A DNA stretch of 64,000 nt from Tetrapyrgos nigripes. Lineage: Eukaryota > Basidiomycota > Agaricomycetes > Agaricales > Campanellaceae. Below the pieces are notes generated by a model. That model had not been told where the DNA came from and made no database searches. It saw only the letters and a program-made list of their open reading frames with translations. This document shows positions 33,858 through 45,561 of this stretch, piece after piece (position 1 is the stretch's first letter; each line of letters begins with the position of its first letter). The position numbers and the translations under genes are program-made. Location: NCBI GenBank assembly GCA_013368315.1, contig JAACJM010000041.1, positions 1 to 64,000 on the forward strand, in the 5' to 3' direction.

Positions 33858-35220
33858 ATGCTACAGGCACAACAACCATCTTCCTTGCCCCTGTCCAGCT
33901 CTGATCTTGTTGTCCTCAAAGCCTGGATATTTTTACAGGCTATTGGGTGGCTGATTCATGGTGTCACTGTTACACTTGCCCTCACAATATTTTGTGCTAT
34001 TCTGTAAGCCTGACTTTTCATGTTGTTTTCTCTCCAAGTCTGACCCCATGGATAACACATTATGCATCAACTTAAATCCACTGCTCTCTGCTCTCAGATC
34101 ACAGAAAAAATATCTCTCAGGACCACAGCTTGTCCTCCTTGCTGTTGTAGTCCTCATGCTAATTCTTGCAACCACAAATGCTATTATGAATGTGCTATTT
34201 GCCCTGGTCCAGATTCCACTGTTGGGTTACAATGTTGTCAATGTTGCGAATGTTATACAACAGGTAACAGACATACAGATAGCCCACAACATGATGGTAA
34301 GATTGAATGTAAGTAATCAATCATTACCTTGAGATTAATCCAGCCCAACATTGATACTTGCTCATATCGTGACAGTATGTTATTGGTGATGGAATTGTAG
34401 TCTGGAGAGCATGGATTATGTTTCCCCGAAATCTGGTTGTCAAGGGTGTTCTGTTTATTTGTTTTCTGGGATCATTAGGTGAGTAGACGAATCTACATAA
34501 TTAGAGACTTTATTCTTATCTACTGAGTATTAGGTGGTGCATTTGCAGATGGAGGATTATCTGCTGTTAGATTTCTTCATAACACTACTGATGCTGGACA
34601 GAAAAAGGATGTCTTGATTATGACTCTCCCACTCCTCATCACAAATATGGTTGCCACAAGCCTCATTGGATATAAAGCTTGGTGCGCATTTGATGGTTTC
34701 ATCTGACTACTTCCTCCTGATTATTCAAAGGCTTCATGGTCGAGATATGAAAAAGACTTTGAAGGACTGTGGCAATCAGGTTTCCAGAGCTCAAAAGATT
34801 CTGATGCTATTGGTTGAATCTGGAATGATCTATTGTGGAATTTGGGTCAGTAGCAAGAGCTCTGCTTCATTTATTCTAAAATGAACGTTAACCGTCAATA
34901 TTATAGATCACATACATCATCATCAACTTTTCAACTGAGGGATCATCTGTAGCATTTCAGACTATTGCTTCTGCTCTGCCAGCTTTAGCTGTAGGTGTAT
35001 TTACATACTTCTTGAAGCCTCTATACCTGACTGACAATATTTCAAGACACTTTATCCAATTCTCATCATTCTCATTGTAGCTGTGGAAAGGTCTAGGGAG
35101 GAAATCAGGTCTCGAAATGACATGTCTCTTTCACAGTCCATCAGATTTGCCTCGATGCAGATGGCAGGATCTCAAACAGAGAATCAGGTTGAGAGACAGA
35201 CTGAGGTCATGAGTGACTAG
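33858..35220 (+). CDS. 7-TM membrane protein, basidiomycete family, copy B
   Basis: Exons 33858-34003, 34098-34308, 34376-34478, 34534-34681, 34731-34845, 34907-34990 and 35047-35220 give an open 326-codon frame plus stop. The frame also extends upstream to an ATG at 33780 (MDTKLAYWGQYK), giving 352 aa. Copies A and C cannot use that start (a 4-nt deletion in both, and ATG to ACG in C). The conserved Met in SSMLQAQQP is therefore the likelier start. Features are about seven hydrophobic segments, IGDGIVVWRAWIMFP, TLPLLITNM and a final TLYPILIILIVAVERSREE. Function unknown; an integral membrane protein. Of the three copies it keeps the longest 5' frame. Confidence 0.78.
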
Positions 35221-35714
35221 GCCACTAACAACGGACATAAATTCTCCAGTTTTTATATATATTCTTTTTATCCACACACGTGTACTTGCCTCTCCCCAAA
35301 GTTCCAGTTTCTTCCTTTACCTAGTCCTCGTTAAGTGTTGTAGTTGTATTGTGTTATTCTGAATCTAAGTATACTATATGATGAAGCACAACGATTCGTA
35401 GGAAAAAGAAGGAAGAATGATTGCAAAGTTGCGTTTCCTGTGCATTGTCATCAAACAAAGGCCTCCTGCAATGTGCTTTTGGTGTGATGTGGCGTGGCGT
35501 ATGCCTAGTAGTGTTTTGGCCATACGTACCCGTATTCACTGCACCGTCCTTCCTGCACGCGTCAAGTTACCCTGTACTATCACTCCCTCCATTGTTTCCA
35601 GCTCTTCTGTTGTCGACTTCATTACAAGATGTTTAAGTGGTGTTAGACGCCTCAGACTAGGTGTATTTGCTACTTTGTACCCAGTAATGCACAGTTATGA
35701 TACTATTAAGTAGT
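35221..35714. repeat. Module copy II, M downstream flank
   Basis: Repeated after copies A and C. Includes the conserved TATCACTCCCTCCATTGTTTC segment also found beside copia 2 at 60277. No gene. Confidence 0.6.
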
Positions 35715-36178
35715 AATGCAATGTTCCATTTTGGAACAGCGGGTACTTGGTGGCTGCAATATGGGCAAACGACGCAAGGTACGCCCGGCGTACCTTGCGT
35801 AATCATGGAAAAGAAAAGCGAAATTAAAGTACTTAGTACTTACTACTCTCAAGTATTTATGCCTCCCTTCAGTCCAGTCGATCTAGACCGTTTTTGTCGG
35901 CCTTGACTGAACCAAAGTGGTGTTTCGAGTGCATCATGATTCATGATGTGTGATGGGTGGCGTGGCGGGCCCACGCGAGGTACGGAGGTAGACGGACGTA
36001 CTTGCCGGTTGCCGTTAACCGGTGGGCGGTTGTTACGCTACCGCCTCTCCGCCCCTTCTCCTCGTCGTCCACAATTTGCAATGTCACGTCTTTCTCAGAG
36101 CAGGTCTCTTTCCCCCCTCCCTCGACACGACTTTTCACGGCCAAGTACGAAAGATTTGCACATCGTCCCACCGAACTA
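35715..36178 (+). pseudogene. S gene copy 3, 5' region
   Basis: Matches 61655-62110. Interrupted at a TA (36177-36178) by a mariner-type element and continued at 37229 with the 5'-UTR intron donor (37260-37270) and acceptor before 37345. Confidence 0.75.
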
Positions 36179-37228
36179 CAGTCGTGGACAATCAAAGTCG
36201 ACAAAGTGTCCAGTGCCAGATTTTGAGTTTTCCGGGGCAAAATTTTTGCAGATTTGGACTCAGAATAGCGAAATACGTCGAAAAATGGTCTTCCGAAGTT
36301 TTTCCCACGACCCGTTTTGGAGTCTCAATTTTTGGGGTCATTTCAATGAAAATTTTGAGTACATATTACCTAGTCTACCTATGATTGTTGTGAAGTAGGA
36401 TTGACAACCGCCTCAATACTCATCATCGCGGACTCTGAGACTGGTCTGTGACCGCGTTGCTTCCATACCGCCCATTCTAAAGCCTTTCCAGTCAACCCAC
36501 GACGGTATGCGCTCAGTGCTCATACACCTGAAAGAGCGATTAATAAACTTGTGTATGACTCCGGCTGGACATGCATTGAGCCATTTGAACATGGCGTCCT
36601 TCGCATCTTGGAATGTTGGCTTGGGTTCCTCTTGGTATCTGTATTTGCACCAGCCCCAATACTGCAAGAAAATGTTAAGCTGGGTTAAATGACCAATAAG
36701 ACTCGAAAACGCACCATCTCAATGGGATTAAGTTCACAATGAAATTTCGGTAAAAAGATACACTCATGACAAAGACCCTTGATGAGAGTCTCAAGCATGG
36801 AGATTTGGTTTGTGAAGTCATCCTGTCTGCTGAGAAGGCGAGCCATGCAGCAATCATAATTTGTGGCCAGGCAGACTGGCTTGGAACATTTGGCATTTGG
36901 ATTGTTCTTGGAAGTGGAGCGCAGCAAATTACTATATTTGGACTAGAAAACTTTTGTACCTGATTGCTTATTTTTTTTTGTGGATCATACTCGCCTTTGC
37001 GAATGGAGTGTTTTCTGCTACTTTGGAGATTTTTAGCAATTTTTTTGGCGGTTGTCTCAATTTTTGGGGGTCAAAAACCCAAACCTCACTTTGAGGGAAA
37101 TCGGCTCGTTGAAACTGCTTTCTATGTTCGTACGTACGCCAGAAATACACTTTTCTTTGGTCTACAAGGTTTCTTGGCCTGGGAAAAACTCGACGAAAAA
37201 GTTTGTCGACTTTGGTTGTCCACGACTG
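36179..37228 (-). mobile_element. Non-autonomous Tc1/mariner-type element, 1,050 bp
   Basis: Flanked by TA on both sides. The ends CAGTCGTGGACAATCAAAGT and, inverted, CAGTCGTGGACAACCAAAGT give an inverted repeat of about 26 bp. It was inserted between CCGAAC and AGAACAAC of the S 5' region; the uninterrupted sequence is seen at 62100. Inside is only the 3' part of a transposase gene, so it must have been mobilised in trans. Confidence 0.92.
36413..36927 (-). pseudogene. C-terminal part of a DDE transposase
   Basis: Two exons across an intron with donor GTGCGTTTT and acceptor TTTTCTTGCAG join FLPKFHCELNPIEM to YWGWCKYRYQEEP. The E of NPIE is the third catalytic residue. Downstream FINRSFRCMS is the typical end of this basidiomycete transposase group. 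The N-terminal half with both catalytic Asp residues is missing. Confidence 0.85.
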
Positions 37229-37408
37229 TAAGAACAACAAGGTTTACCTATCATTACATAAGAAAGGGGTAAGACCATCTGACCACTTTTCAATTATTGC
37301 TGACAACTTTTTTTGGTTGTCTCTTGTTCCCCACTCCCCACAGGACAACGACAGAGGACCAAGTTCCCCACACCGACGAATCCCGACGCCAACGCTGACG
37401 CAGCAAAA

Positions 37409-38282
37409 ATGGTGGGATTGGTAACGCCGATTCTGTTTATAGAATTCGTCAACTACCAAGCGAGAAACCCACAAGCAGATACCTCCACGACCTCTTCAAC
37501 CGACTCCTCGACGACCTCATCTACGACATCTTCCACTACATCGTCAACTCCTTCCACCTCTTCGACTACAAGTTCTACCTCCTCAAGTACCTCCTCCACC
37601 TCATCAACGAGTAGTACAAGTAGTACTAGTTTGACGAGCAGCACCTCGTCCTCGACGTCTTCGACATCCTCCTCCACCTCCAGCTCTTCCTCTTCAAGCT
37701 CAACAACAACTTTGATTACGACAGGAAGTGGAGGGCAGACAACGACAGTGGTAAAGGTGGTAACACCTTCGTTGTCGGGGACGGGAAGTGGGGTTGGGCC
37801 GAGTCAGACGAAGGAGAGTGATAATAGTGGGTGGGTGTTGTTTTTGCTTCTCTTTTTCCTATTTCGTTTCTCACAATTCTCGTCTTTCGTTACTTCAATA
37901 TCCCTCCGCCCTTTTTCTTTTTTTCTTTTACACTTGCTGGCTTTGGCTTTTCCTTTCGGTCAGTTGGGGCTTTGATAACGGTAACTGGTTGGGAAGGTGT
38001 CTTAGTCCATAAGACATGGTCATAGACGTGGACATACATGTCAGCACGGAGATGGGTTTGTGTTGGATACGGTAGACGGGTTAATGGGTTGACAGTTGAT
38101 GGGGATGCGCTAGCGTTGGCGTTGGATAGGTCGGGGTCGGGGTTATGATTACTATGAGGTGATGGGAATTTGCTGTACTAGTTCGGCCTTGCTGGTTGAG
38201 GTTTTCTTCCTTCCTTTCTCTGCTCTTCTCTTCCAGCCCATACTTCCCAGCCCCAGACCCAAATGAAGACGCGAAACGCAAA
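37409..38282 (+). pseudogene. S gene copy 3, Ser/Thr-rich exon and start of intron
   Basis: The exon runs from ATG 37409 to the GT donor at 37831 and is open (141 codons). It starts MVGLVTPILFIEFVNYQ, then a long run of Ser/Thr, TTTLITTGSGGQ and SQTKESDNSG. The intron, homologous to 62751 onward, is cut at 38282 by a sequence starting ATCAGTAAAACGGCAAA. The transmembrane exon exists only as scattered copies, so the gene as arranged is broken, although the first exon is well kept. Confidence 0.75.
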
Positions 38283-39435
38283 CATCAGTAAAACGGCAAA
38301 CTGACTTTTTACAACTTTTATGCGACTTTTTCCGATCCGCGCTGTACTTTCAAAACACAGGCCCGATCGCTTTTGAAAGTTGCCTCCTGCTTTCAAAAGT
38401 TTTAAGAAAAGCTGCTAGAAAGCTGCAGGGAAAGCTACTAAATAGGATTAGTAGAACCACATCCTCGTACCTCACATTCCTAATATTAGGGCATTAAAAG
38501 AGATATCATTACAAGAGCTATGAGATGGTACATGGAATGGAAAGCATTGCTAGTTGGTACTTTAGATGTGCCCTTCCAACCACCCCTGCATACAATACTG
38601 TGGCGCAAACCAATGAAAGCAGATCCCATCATTCTAAACGTACACAGCAGGTTAGGTTTTGATATCAGGTTGTGAAGGACAACCTGACTTACCAAACGAG
38701 TATGCTCCTTTCGAAAGATTCGTCCTACGCCTGAAGAGGGAAATTTCTGCGTTAGTATTGATCACTGTCAAAAAAGTTTAAAGGAAACGCACCACACTGT
38801 TCTTCCAACGGATTGCACGACCTCAGTATGTAGCACACCGGACTAGAGGGGGAAAGTCAGACATGTTGAAGGACAAGCAAAGGGTAAAGTATGCACCTAT
38901 CCCTTGTTATCTCCCAACTGACATATTGCAAATATTTGGCTGAGCTGAGAACTGAGTTATGGAAAATAACAGAGCATTTAGCGCTGTCAAAAAGATTTTA
39001 AAAAAGACACATTTACCGTCAGAAAGGCACTGAAGACAGGCGACGAGATGAGCGCAGTGAAAAGACAGCGAAGGTTGGACGTGTAAGCATAGTTGAAGGT
39101 CAACGCAACATGTGGCCGCAACTATACAGTTGACCGGCATTTACCGAAGTTGCCTGCATCAAAAAATTTTCTCTAAGTCCTCACAGAGGCTCGTCCCCAG
39201 TCAGGGCAGTATCTCCAAATGACCCTCCTCCTCCCCTATAGTGTTGTCTGGGCAAACTCAGTCAGATTCAGGATACTGTACACTTCACTCAATCAATTAC
39301 ATATGTTAACACAAGTTTTGAGTGCATGTGTTGTATAATTAGTATGATCTATGAGTCTATTTTACGCTTGACATGTAGAAAGTGAGGTCGTTCAGAAAAG
39401 CTTGGTAAAAGTCGTTGAGAAGTAGATGTCATACG
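38283..39435. other. Unassigned insert starting ATCAGTAAAACGGC
   Basis: The first bases recur at 45496 (ATCAGTAAAACGGCAAA), also at a broken S intron. The motif is probably the end of a DNA transposon. Internally no ORF with a domain was seen. Confidence 0.35.
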
Positions 39436-40837
39436 ACTCAGAGGGCATATCAAAAAAAAAGGTCTGAGCCTAGTACAACAAATGTAGTACCCAGCAACTA
39501 AAAAGCAACAACAGCAAAGCAGTTGAGTGAACAAGAATGCGTAGTGAACACATGCACATAGGTAATAAACTCCTCCCCAGACAGACGACGGTGGGACAGA
39601 CGGAGGACAGCCGCACTGGATAGCGCCAAGATTGTGAAGTAATTTAACCCTAACCTGAACAAGAAGCCAGGACTTCTTCCGAATAGAATCATTGAAACTC
39701 CGCTGAAGAACTGTACAGTTACTGCTAAAGCGTGTCAACAAACGGTCACCTGACATGTTGACTTTCTTTCTAATCCACTTGCTCGTCGCAAGTTCGAGAC
39801 TCTCCTCCCTGATCACTCTCCGCCTGTTTCACAGTAGGGTCATTGGATGTTTCTGCTTTAAGGTAAGTACTATGCTTCCTTTTTACCGCCTGTTGACCAT
39901 TGTATCTTCTCCGGTGCAATTGTGCAGCACTCTAAGCTCATGCTCGTAATGACTTATTCCAGGTGCGTCTTGTGCCTTACCCTTTATCTATGGATCAATG
40001 CTAATACTCGTACTTGTTTGTCTACAGAATACAGCATATACTCGAAGTTCCTTAGTTGTATGTCGCTGCACTGTCGCCTTCTCTTCCTTGAGATTAACTC
40101 ACTGTCTTGCCAGGTTCACCCTAGTGGTACTATCCGAATCCTCACCCCTTGAAGCTCTTCGTATGGTCCTTGAGCCATCATTAATCAAGTATGTTTGTGT
40201 CCTCTTTGAATTTCAACGCTAGCTGAACTGCAGGTTTTGTTTGACGCCAGCTGATAGGATGGTTTTACAAGGTCCCACCAGCGTTTGGCTCATCGCAGAC
40301 ACACAGGTATGTCCTCCCCAGTTGTAAGCCATACTTCAGCTAATGACGCCGCCTTTTACAGTGATCGATACACTGACGGCATCTGATTCGTTGCAAACTC
40401 CTCGGTATGTCTGCATCACCATTCACATGCTATCCTTCAGCTAACGGCGCTGCTTGTACAGGTTTCCGTTACATGCAACTGTAGGTGTATTGTAAACTGT
40501 AGTCCGTCACTAGACCCGTGTAGTCCATACATAGATATTGTTGTATTAGCCACTGCTCATCAATTTATCACTTCTTTGCCTTCATATTGTTCTTGCTGTG
40601 TGGAATGTTGTGAATCAAAGGGAATATTGGACTGCAATCAACGAATATAAGCATATATTTTACTGCATGAAACTGTATACTTTATGCATAGAACGGTATA
40701 AATTTTGGATCCTAGGAAGGGACTTGCATGAGGTTCATAATTTGTGATAATGTGCATAATTATGCATTTTCATGTGATTTCCTGCCTTGATTATGCTCTT
40801 ATTGCATGAAGTTGCCTCTGAGCATTTCCCTGATGTA
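39436..40837 (-). mobile_element. TIR element, truncated copy (inverted relative to 45562)
   Basis: About 1.4 kb nearly identical to 45562-46960 in opposite orientation. One terminus (TGCCTCTGAGCATTTCCCTG ending GATGT at 40837) is retained; the other end is lost. On the plus strand, 39760-40480 shows a string of possible small exons with GTAAGT/GTATGT donors, but no recognisable protein. Confidence 0.75.
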
Positions 40838-41119
40838 CCCCCCTGTCCCCACTCCTGCATCTCTGTAACCTGTTTCGTATTCAAACCCCCATACCCCCCC
40901 TCCGCCATATCCATACGGACCACCCCCATCCAGATACTCCCTCGGAACCCCCACAGTCCCTGTAGCCCTCACTTCCTCACCTCCTCTGCAATCTCTCGAT
41001 CCCAAGCTTTAGCTCGACGTTTACGGATGGTGGTGGTGATGATTAGGATGAGAGCAACGAGTGAGAAGAGTCCTACGGCTATGAATGTACCGATGACGGC
41101 GGCTGTGTTGTGGAAGAGG
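40838..41119 (-). pseudogene. S gene transmembrane/tail exon, copy A'
   Basis: The minus-strand exon begins after a TCAG acceptor at 41119. It encodes the TM segment (SLVALILIITTTIRKRRAKA), WDREIAE, and after a one-base shift the tail GVPREYLDGGGPYGYGGGG. The frameshift and the TIR element at its end make it non-functional. It is one of three displaced copies of the S 3' part. Confidence 0.75.
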
Positions 41120-41311
41120 CTGAGTGGAAGATGGAAAAAGTTGGGTTTATCGAAAAGAACAATGAAAGCAAGGTAACAAGAAAACGCTATTCACCCACCA
41201 ATAGTGCTGACACGTGACCCGCTGACAAAGCGTCTCGCACGCGTTGAAATGTCCAAGTCCACCACCTCACGCCCTCTACTGGGAAAAGGTGCCACTGCTT
41301 CGCATGGCAAG

Positions 41312-41877
41312 TTACGAGGCCCTCCTCAACAAAACCTCATTCTTATATTGACTACGTTGCAGCTACTTGCAAAGTAGTATGCACGAAATAAGTTGGGAGT
41401 TTGAACCCGTGGAAAAGACTTTGAGGTCGCTACAGGTCGCTAAGAGTACAACATAAACATAAATCAATGATGATGAAGAGGCAAGAATTCTGAATTATGA
41501 GGGCGCTGAGGCTGAAGCCAAGCTTCAGAAGCAGAGGAAGTAGGACGGCGAGTACTGGCAAACATCGGATAACAATTAGTATGGCCATACTTGTGGAGAG
41601 AAAGCCGTGGACACGAGTAAGTATCCCATGAAGCACGACGCTGGCAATAAACGTGAGATGAGTCAACACACTGGCATGACATCATGATTGTTGACGTATG
41701 TAGACCCGGTCCAGACTCAGTCTGGATATTTCGGGTTGATCGGGAAAGTAGAGACTGGCGTGGTGTGGTGACGACACACAGTTGGGTTGAGTGGCAACGA
41801 AAAGGGGTGGGAGTTTGAGGTCGTGGTAAAACTTTCGAGGTCGACATAAGTTAACTCGGCCTTAAAGGGCCTCGTAA
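41312..41877. mobile_element. Small TIR element, TTACGAGGCCC ends
   Basis: Perfect 11-bp inverted ends TTACGAGGCCC (41312-41322) and GGGCCTCGTAA (41867-41877), with subterminal AAGTTAACTCGGCC shared with other copies at 30100, 32815 and 50280. It contains a DESTHWHD-encoding stretch near 41653. No transposase. Confidence 0.55.
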
Positions 41878-42099
41878 CTGGTGCTTGTACTCGTATAGGT
41901 GTACTACTAAGCAAAAATGTTGTGTATATATATGCTTAAATACCAATTCAATGCTTTTGGCAGGGATTAATGCAGAATCTCATTGGTATTAGATGAAAGA
42001 CTGGATCAAGGGCAAAGGCCTTGGAACCAAATAAATAAACAAGTTGAGTCATCAATCTTCCTGTCAATTCTTCCCGTCTTCTCAATTCATCGTGTGCTC

Positions 42100-43983
42100 A
42101 TGGCTTCTATTCCCTCGGAAAATCCTCCTGAAAGCCGACTATGTGGTGGGTGTGGGTGTACAAAGCCCCTGACCACAGAATACTTCAAATCCAGGGGACA
42201 AGGCTTCACCAGCTCTTGTTTGAAGTGCCTTGACCGTGTAAAAAGTCAACGACAGGCGAAAAAACCCAGGATTGATGTCCCAGGTGTGTACTTTCTGAGG
42301 AGATTGTTCATAACTTTATACTTACAGACTTTTTTCCTCATTTAATTCTATAGAAGACTCAGATGAGCCAGATACAGAAGCTCCAGTTGATGAGTTACCA
42401 GAAATCTCTCTCGAAGACTTTTACAAGTCTGTCGAAGTGGTGGAGAATATCCACTCCATTGCAGCCCGTATTAACATTACTGGCTTGCAGATTTCTGATC
42501 AGGACAAGCGCCGTGCTAAGGCAGATCAACTTGCTAGCCAAGTTTGGAATGTGACTGAGCTGCGATTCATGTGAGGACTCAACTTTTTTTCATGATCCTG
42601 ATTTGATACTGTCATCAGCTATCATTCTAAATACGACCACAAAAACTCACCCTCGACCCGCTACAAGTATCATTGCGCTCAGCAAGATAAGCGACAGCAC
42701 AAGGCATTGAAGTCTGGTGGTGATACCACTGCTTGGGACAAGGAACGTATGTATAGTTTTGAATGCAAGGGTTGGCTCTATATCACTATTTTCGATGGAG
42801 AGCCTTTTGCCACTGTACAGCTGAAGCATGACACTGACCATGCTTTGTATGCAGATCATGATGTTCCTCCTGATATCAGGAACTACATTGAGGAAAACTG
42901 CAAGTTGTCTACCACTGTCATATGTATACTTACTTGAGTTGTTGCTGATACAGCTTATTCATATGCCTATACTTGTAGCTGTGGGCTGAGATCTTGAAGA
43001 AGGATCAGAATCCACTCTTCAAGCGTCAGGAAATCTATGGAATTGCTGCAAGCACCAAGTGCAAGCAGTGGTTTAGAGATCCCAATGAGCTCAAATCTGC
43101 AAAGATTCTTCTTGAGGAGAACAAAGAGGCTGGAATGGGAGGACATTACTCTATTGCTCCAATTGACCTACCACCGGTTGAGGGCTGGAGTGGACTTGCC
43201 TTCTCACTTCCTGATACTTTGTCCAAGTTTGGAGGCCAGGTTTGTGAGGTTTCATTGGACTCTGCATGTGTGTTTCAATGTCCATTTATGATGTCTGCAT
43301 AGACTTACGAGATTTAGGGAATACAAATTCTTCTCACTATGAGCTTTATGCACTTCTGGGTGAGGTGTATGGGTCGGGCTGCCCCTTGGGCTATCTTTTT
43401 CTCCAGTCTCCAAAAGTCTGGTGATGAAGGAGTCAAACAGCAGTACATTCATGCATTTCTGGAGCATTTCAGGACACAGTATGAACTGAACCCTCCTTTC
43501 ACACTTTCTGACAAAGATCTCTCAGAGATCAATGCTTTTCTTGAGGCCTTTCCAGATGCAAAGCACCAGCTATGCTTTTGGCACTGTCTTCAGGCTGTTA
43601 AACAGCGCCTCAGTATTCTCCGTTGCCCTCCCAGATTCTATAATGTCACTGAGGCACGGAATGAGTTTGGTGATGAGATCAACAAAGACTTTGTTCCTGT
43701 GGGGCAGGTTGATGAATCTTTGTCTAATCCAGAATCAACTTCTTGAAATGTCGAAGAAGACTACAAAGTGGTCAATGATGACCCTGAGTTCTCAGCATTC
43801 TTTGGTGGGGATGATACCAACAATGAGTTTGGGCCAGATTGGATGTTTGATGATTCAGAGAAGCCATCAAAGGATCCTGGCTATGTCTTTTGTCCTGCTC
43901 CTCATCGTAAGCAACTTCTCCATCTTTTCACTCACCACTTCTGCCAGCATCCATTTTTTCCTGAGCGACTTGAGTCTGCTTCC
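42100..43983 (+). pseudogene. MULE-type transposase, decayed and 3'-truncated
   Basis: Exon chain from ATG 42100 with GT-AG introns near 42285-42353, 42572-42618, 42920-42978 and 43270-43320. The N-terminus has a small Cys cluster (CGGCGCTKPLTTEYF, SCLKCL). The catalytic core shows VSLDSAWNTNSSHYEL (first D), then LSDKDLSEINAF (second D), then AKHQLCFWHCLQAVKQRL (the CxxH-type motif). I recognise this as the MULE-like transposase group common in Agaricomycetes. A frameshift near 43420 and an in-frame TGA at 43744-43746 disable it. The C-terminus after HHFCQHPFFPERL is cut by the LTR at 43984. Confidence 0.85.
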
Positions 43984-44966
43984 TGTCACAAAGAGGTGAG
44001 TGCTTAGATAGTGATAACGAGGAGCTACAGGCTCGACTCGACTAACAGACAGCAGTAAGTACTGGAACTGGTCCCAACAACGAAGAATGTATTAAATACC
44101 TAACAGACAGCAGTAAGTACTGGAACTGGTCCCAACAACGAAGAATGTATTAAATACCTAACAGACAGCAGTAAGTACTGGAACTGGTCCCAACAACGAA
44201 GAATGTATTAAATACCTAACAGACAGCAGTAAGTACTGGAACTACAGTGCCCATCAGTAAAGGTGAAAGAAGTAATGAAAAGGGGAATACACACCTGGTC
44301 CCAACAATGAAGAGGTCAAGATGGGGAACCAGGTGTCAGGGCAGGGTTTATATATGTAAAAGTAAAGCTGTAAAGAAAGCTGTAAAGAAAGCTGTAAAGG
44401 AAGCTGTAAAGGAAGCTGTCAAGAAGCTGTATCGAAGCTGTATCGGAGAAATGAAAGGTCCGGTGCGTAGCATGTGGAACAAGAGTCAAATGGTGTAAAG
44501 GTCTGAGGATACGGAGATAAGAAGAAATAAATAGTACCAAATATAGACGTCATGACATTACTCCCCTCCTACACTTCATCGTCCTCAATGAACCTTAAGT
44601 CTTTGTTGCCTCTGGGTGTTTCTTGTGGAATGCTGTGATCTTACGCTTCGCATTTTTGAGATTCCCAACTGGCTCCCATGAGTTGTGACCGTCATCGTAT
44701 CCTTTCCACTTGACAAGGTATTCCAGTCGCCTCCATTGTATCCTGCTATCCAGAAGGGTGTCCACTTTGTACTCAGGCTCATCCTCCCCCTCGAGGTATA
44801 CTGGCTCTGGTTCCTCAGGTAAAAGTCCGTTCACTGGATTACCCTTGTAAGGGTAGAGTTTGTCGACATGGAATACTGGGTGCAGGCGATTAAGAGTTTC
44901 AGGGAGGTCTAACCAATAGTCCAAATCTCCAATTTTCTCTACAATCTCGTACCTCCATCGCAGCCT
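43984..44966 (-). mobile_element. Truncated Ty3/gypsy (chromovirus-type) element
   Basis: 3' LTR 43984-44557 (plus strand TGTCAC...CATGACA; a 574-bp relative of the solo LTR at 9159). Directly inside it is the polypurine tract (minus strand AGGAGGGGAGTAA at 44558-44570). Then comes the end of pol. The element ends abruptly at about 44966, joined to the S transmembrane exon, so gag, most of pol and the other LTR are missing. Confidence 0.85.
44043..44248. repeat. 58-bp tandem repeat within the LTR
   Basis: Three full and one partial unit starting TAACAGACAGCAGTAAGTAC. The solo LTR at 9159 holds only one full and one partial unit. A second short array of about 13-bp units (GCTGTAAAG-based) lies at 44363-44425. 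Confidence 0.9.
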
Positions 44967-44972
44967 CTGCAA
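44595..44972 (-). pseudogene. Ty3 integrase C-terminus with chromodomain
   Basis: The frame includes LNRLHPVFHVDKLYPYKGN, typical of the integrase C-terminal (GPY/F-following) region. It then includes a chromodomain, with RRLEYLVKWKGYDDGHNSWE followed by PVGNL. This marks the element as a chromodomain-bearing Ty3 (chromovirus). The frame's first codons overlap the junction with S-derived sequence. Confidence 0.88.
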
Positions 44973-45495
44973 TCTCTCGATCCCAAGCCTTAGTTCTATG
45001 TTTCCGGATGGTGGTGGTAATGATTAGGATGAGAGCGATGAGTGAGACGAGGCCTACGGCTGTGAATGTGCCAGCAACGGCAGCTGTGTTGTGGAAGAAG
45101 CTGCATGGAATAGGGATAGGGATAGAGAAGAAGTTGCATTAGTCAAAGAGTTGGAGGTTTGATGAAAGGAAAGATGAAAGACGAAGGCAAGAAGGAACAA
45201 GGAACAAGGAAAGGATGATAGAAGACCAAAGAATATATAAAAACTGAGACAAAGAAAAAGAAGAAAAACAAATAAAACAAAAGCCAAAAAGTAAGGCCTC
45301 CTGCCCTCATAGCAGAGTACGAGCGTACAAGCACAAGCAGCAATCAAGCATAAGTGTCCCAATCCCACCCACTCTTCCTTATAAGCCATCCTTCTCTTTA
45401 CCCTTTCCAAACATCTCGTCATTTCGGACTGGAGTCTGGGTCGGGCAGGGACAGAAAGAAACAAAGGAAGAAAGGGGAGAAAGGAAGGCGTTCAT
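44967..45495 (-). pseudogene. S gene transmembrane exon and intron, copy B'
   Basis: On the minus strand, intron sequence from about 45495 to a TGCAG acceptor near 45105 is followed by the TM exon (FFHNTAAVAGTFTAVGLVSL and an ITTTIRKH-type stop-transfer). The exon is cut at IAEA by the truncated Ty3 element. Confidence 0.7.
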
Positions 45496-45561
45496 CAGTA
45501 AAACGGCAAATCGACTTTTCCCCGCTTTTCGGAGCTTTCAGTAACTTTTTCCCGTAACATC

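Noticed and set aside
37453..37677. Acidic/Val-rich minus-strand frames opposite the Ser/Thr exon (also 62337-62597 and 10915-11166)
   Set aside because: They are antisense shadows of TCG/ACG codon repeats and have no independent support.
39349..39816. 155-aa minus-strand frame (also 46577-46963) as a protein gene
   Set aside because: Lies in both copies of the TIR element, has no domain, and overlaps splice-like signals on the other strand. Treated as part of the element.
38283..45560. Assignment of the ATCAGTAAAACGG ends to KDZ or Plavaka transposons
   Set aside because: I could not see a matching transposase between the ends, and the assignment would rest on memory of terminal sequences only.
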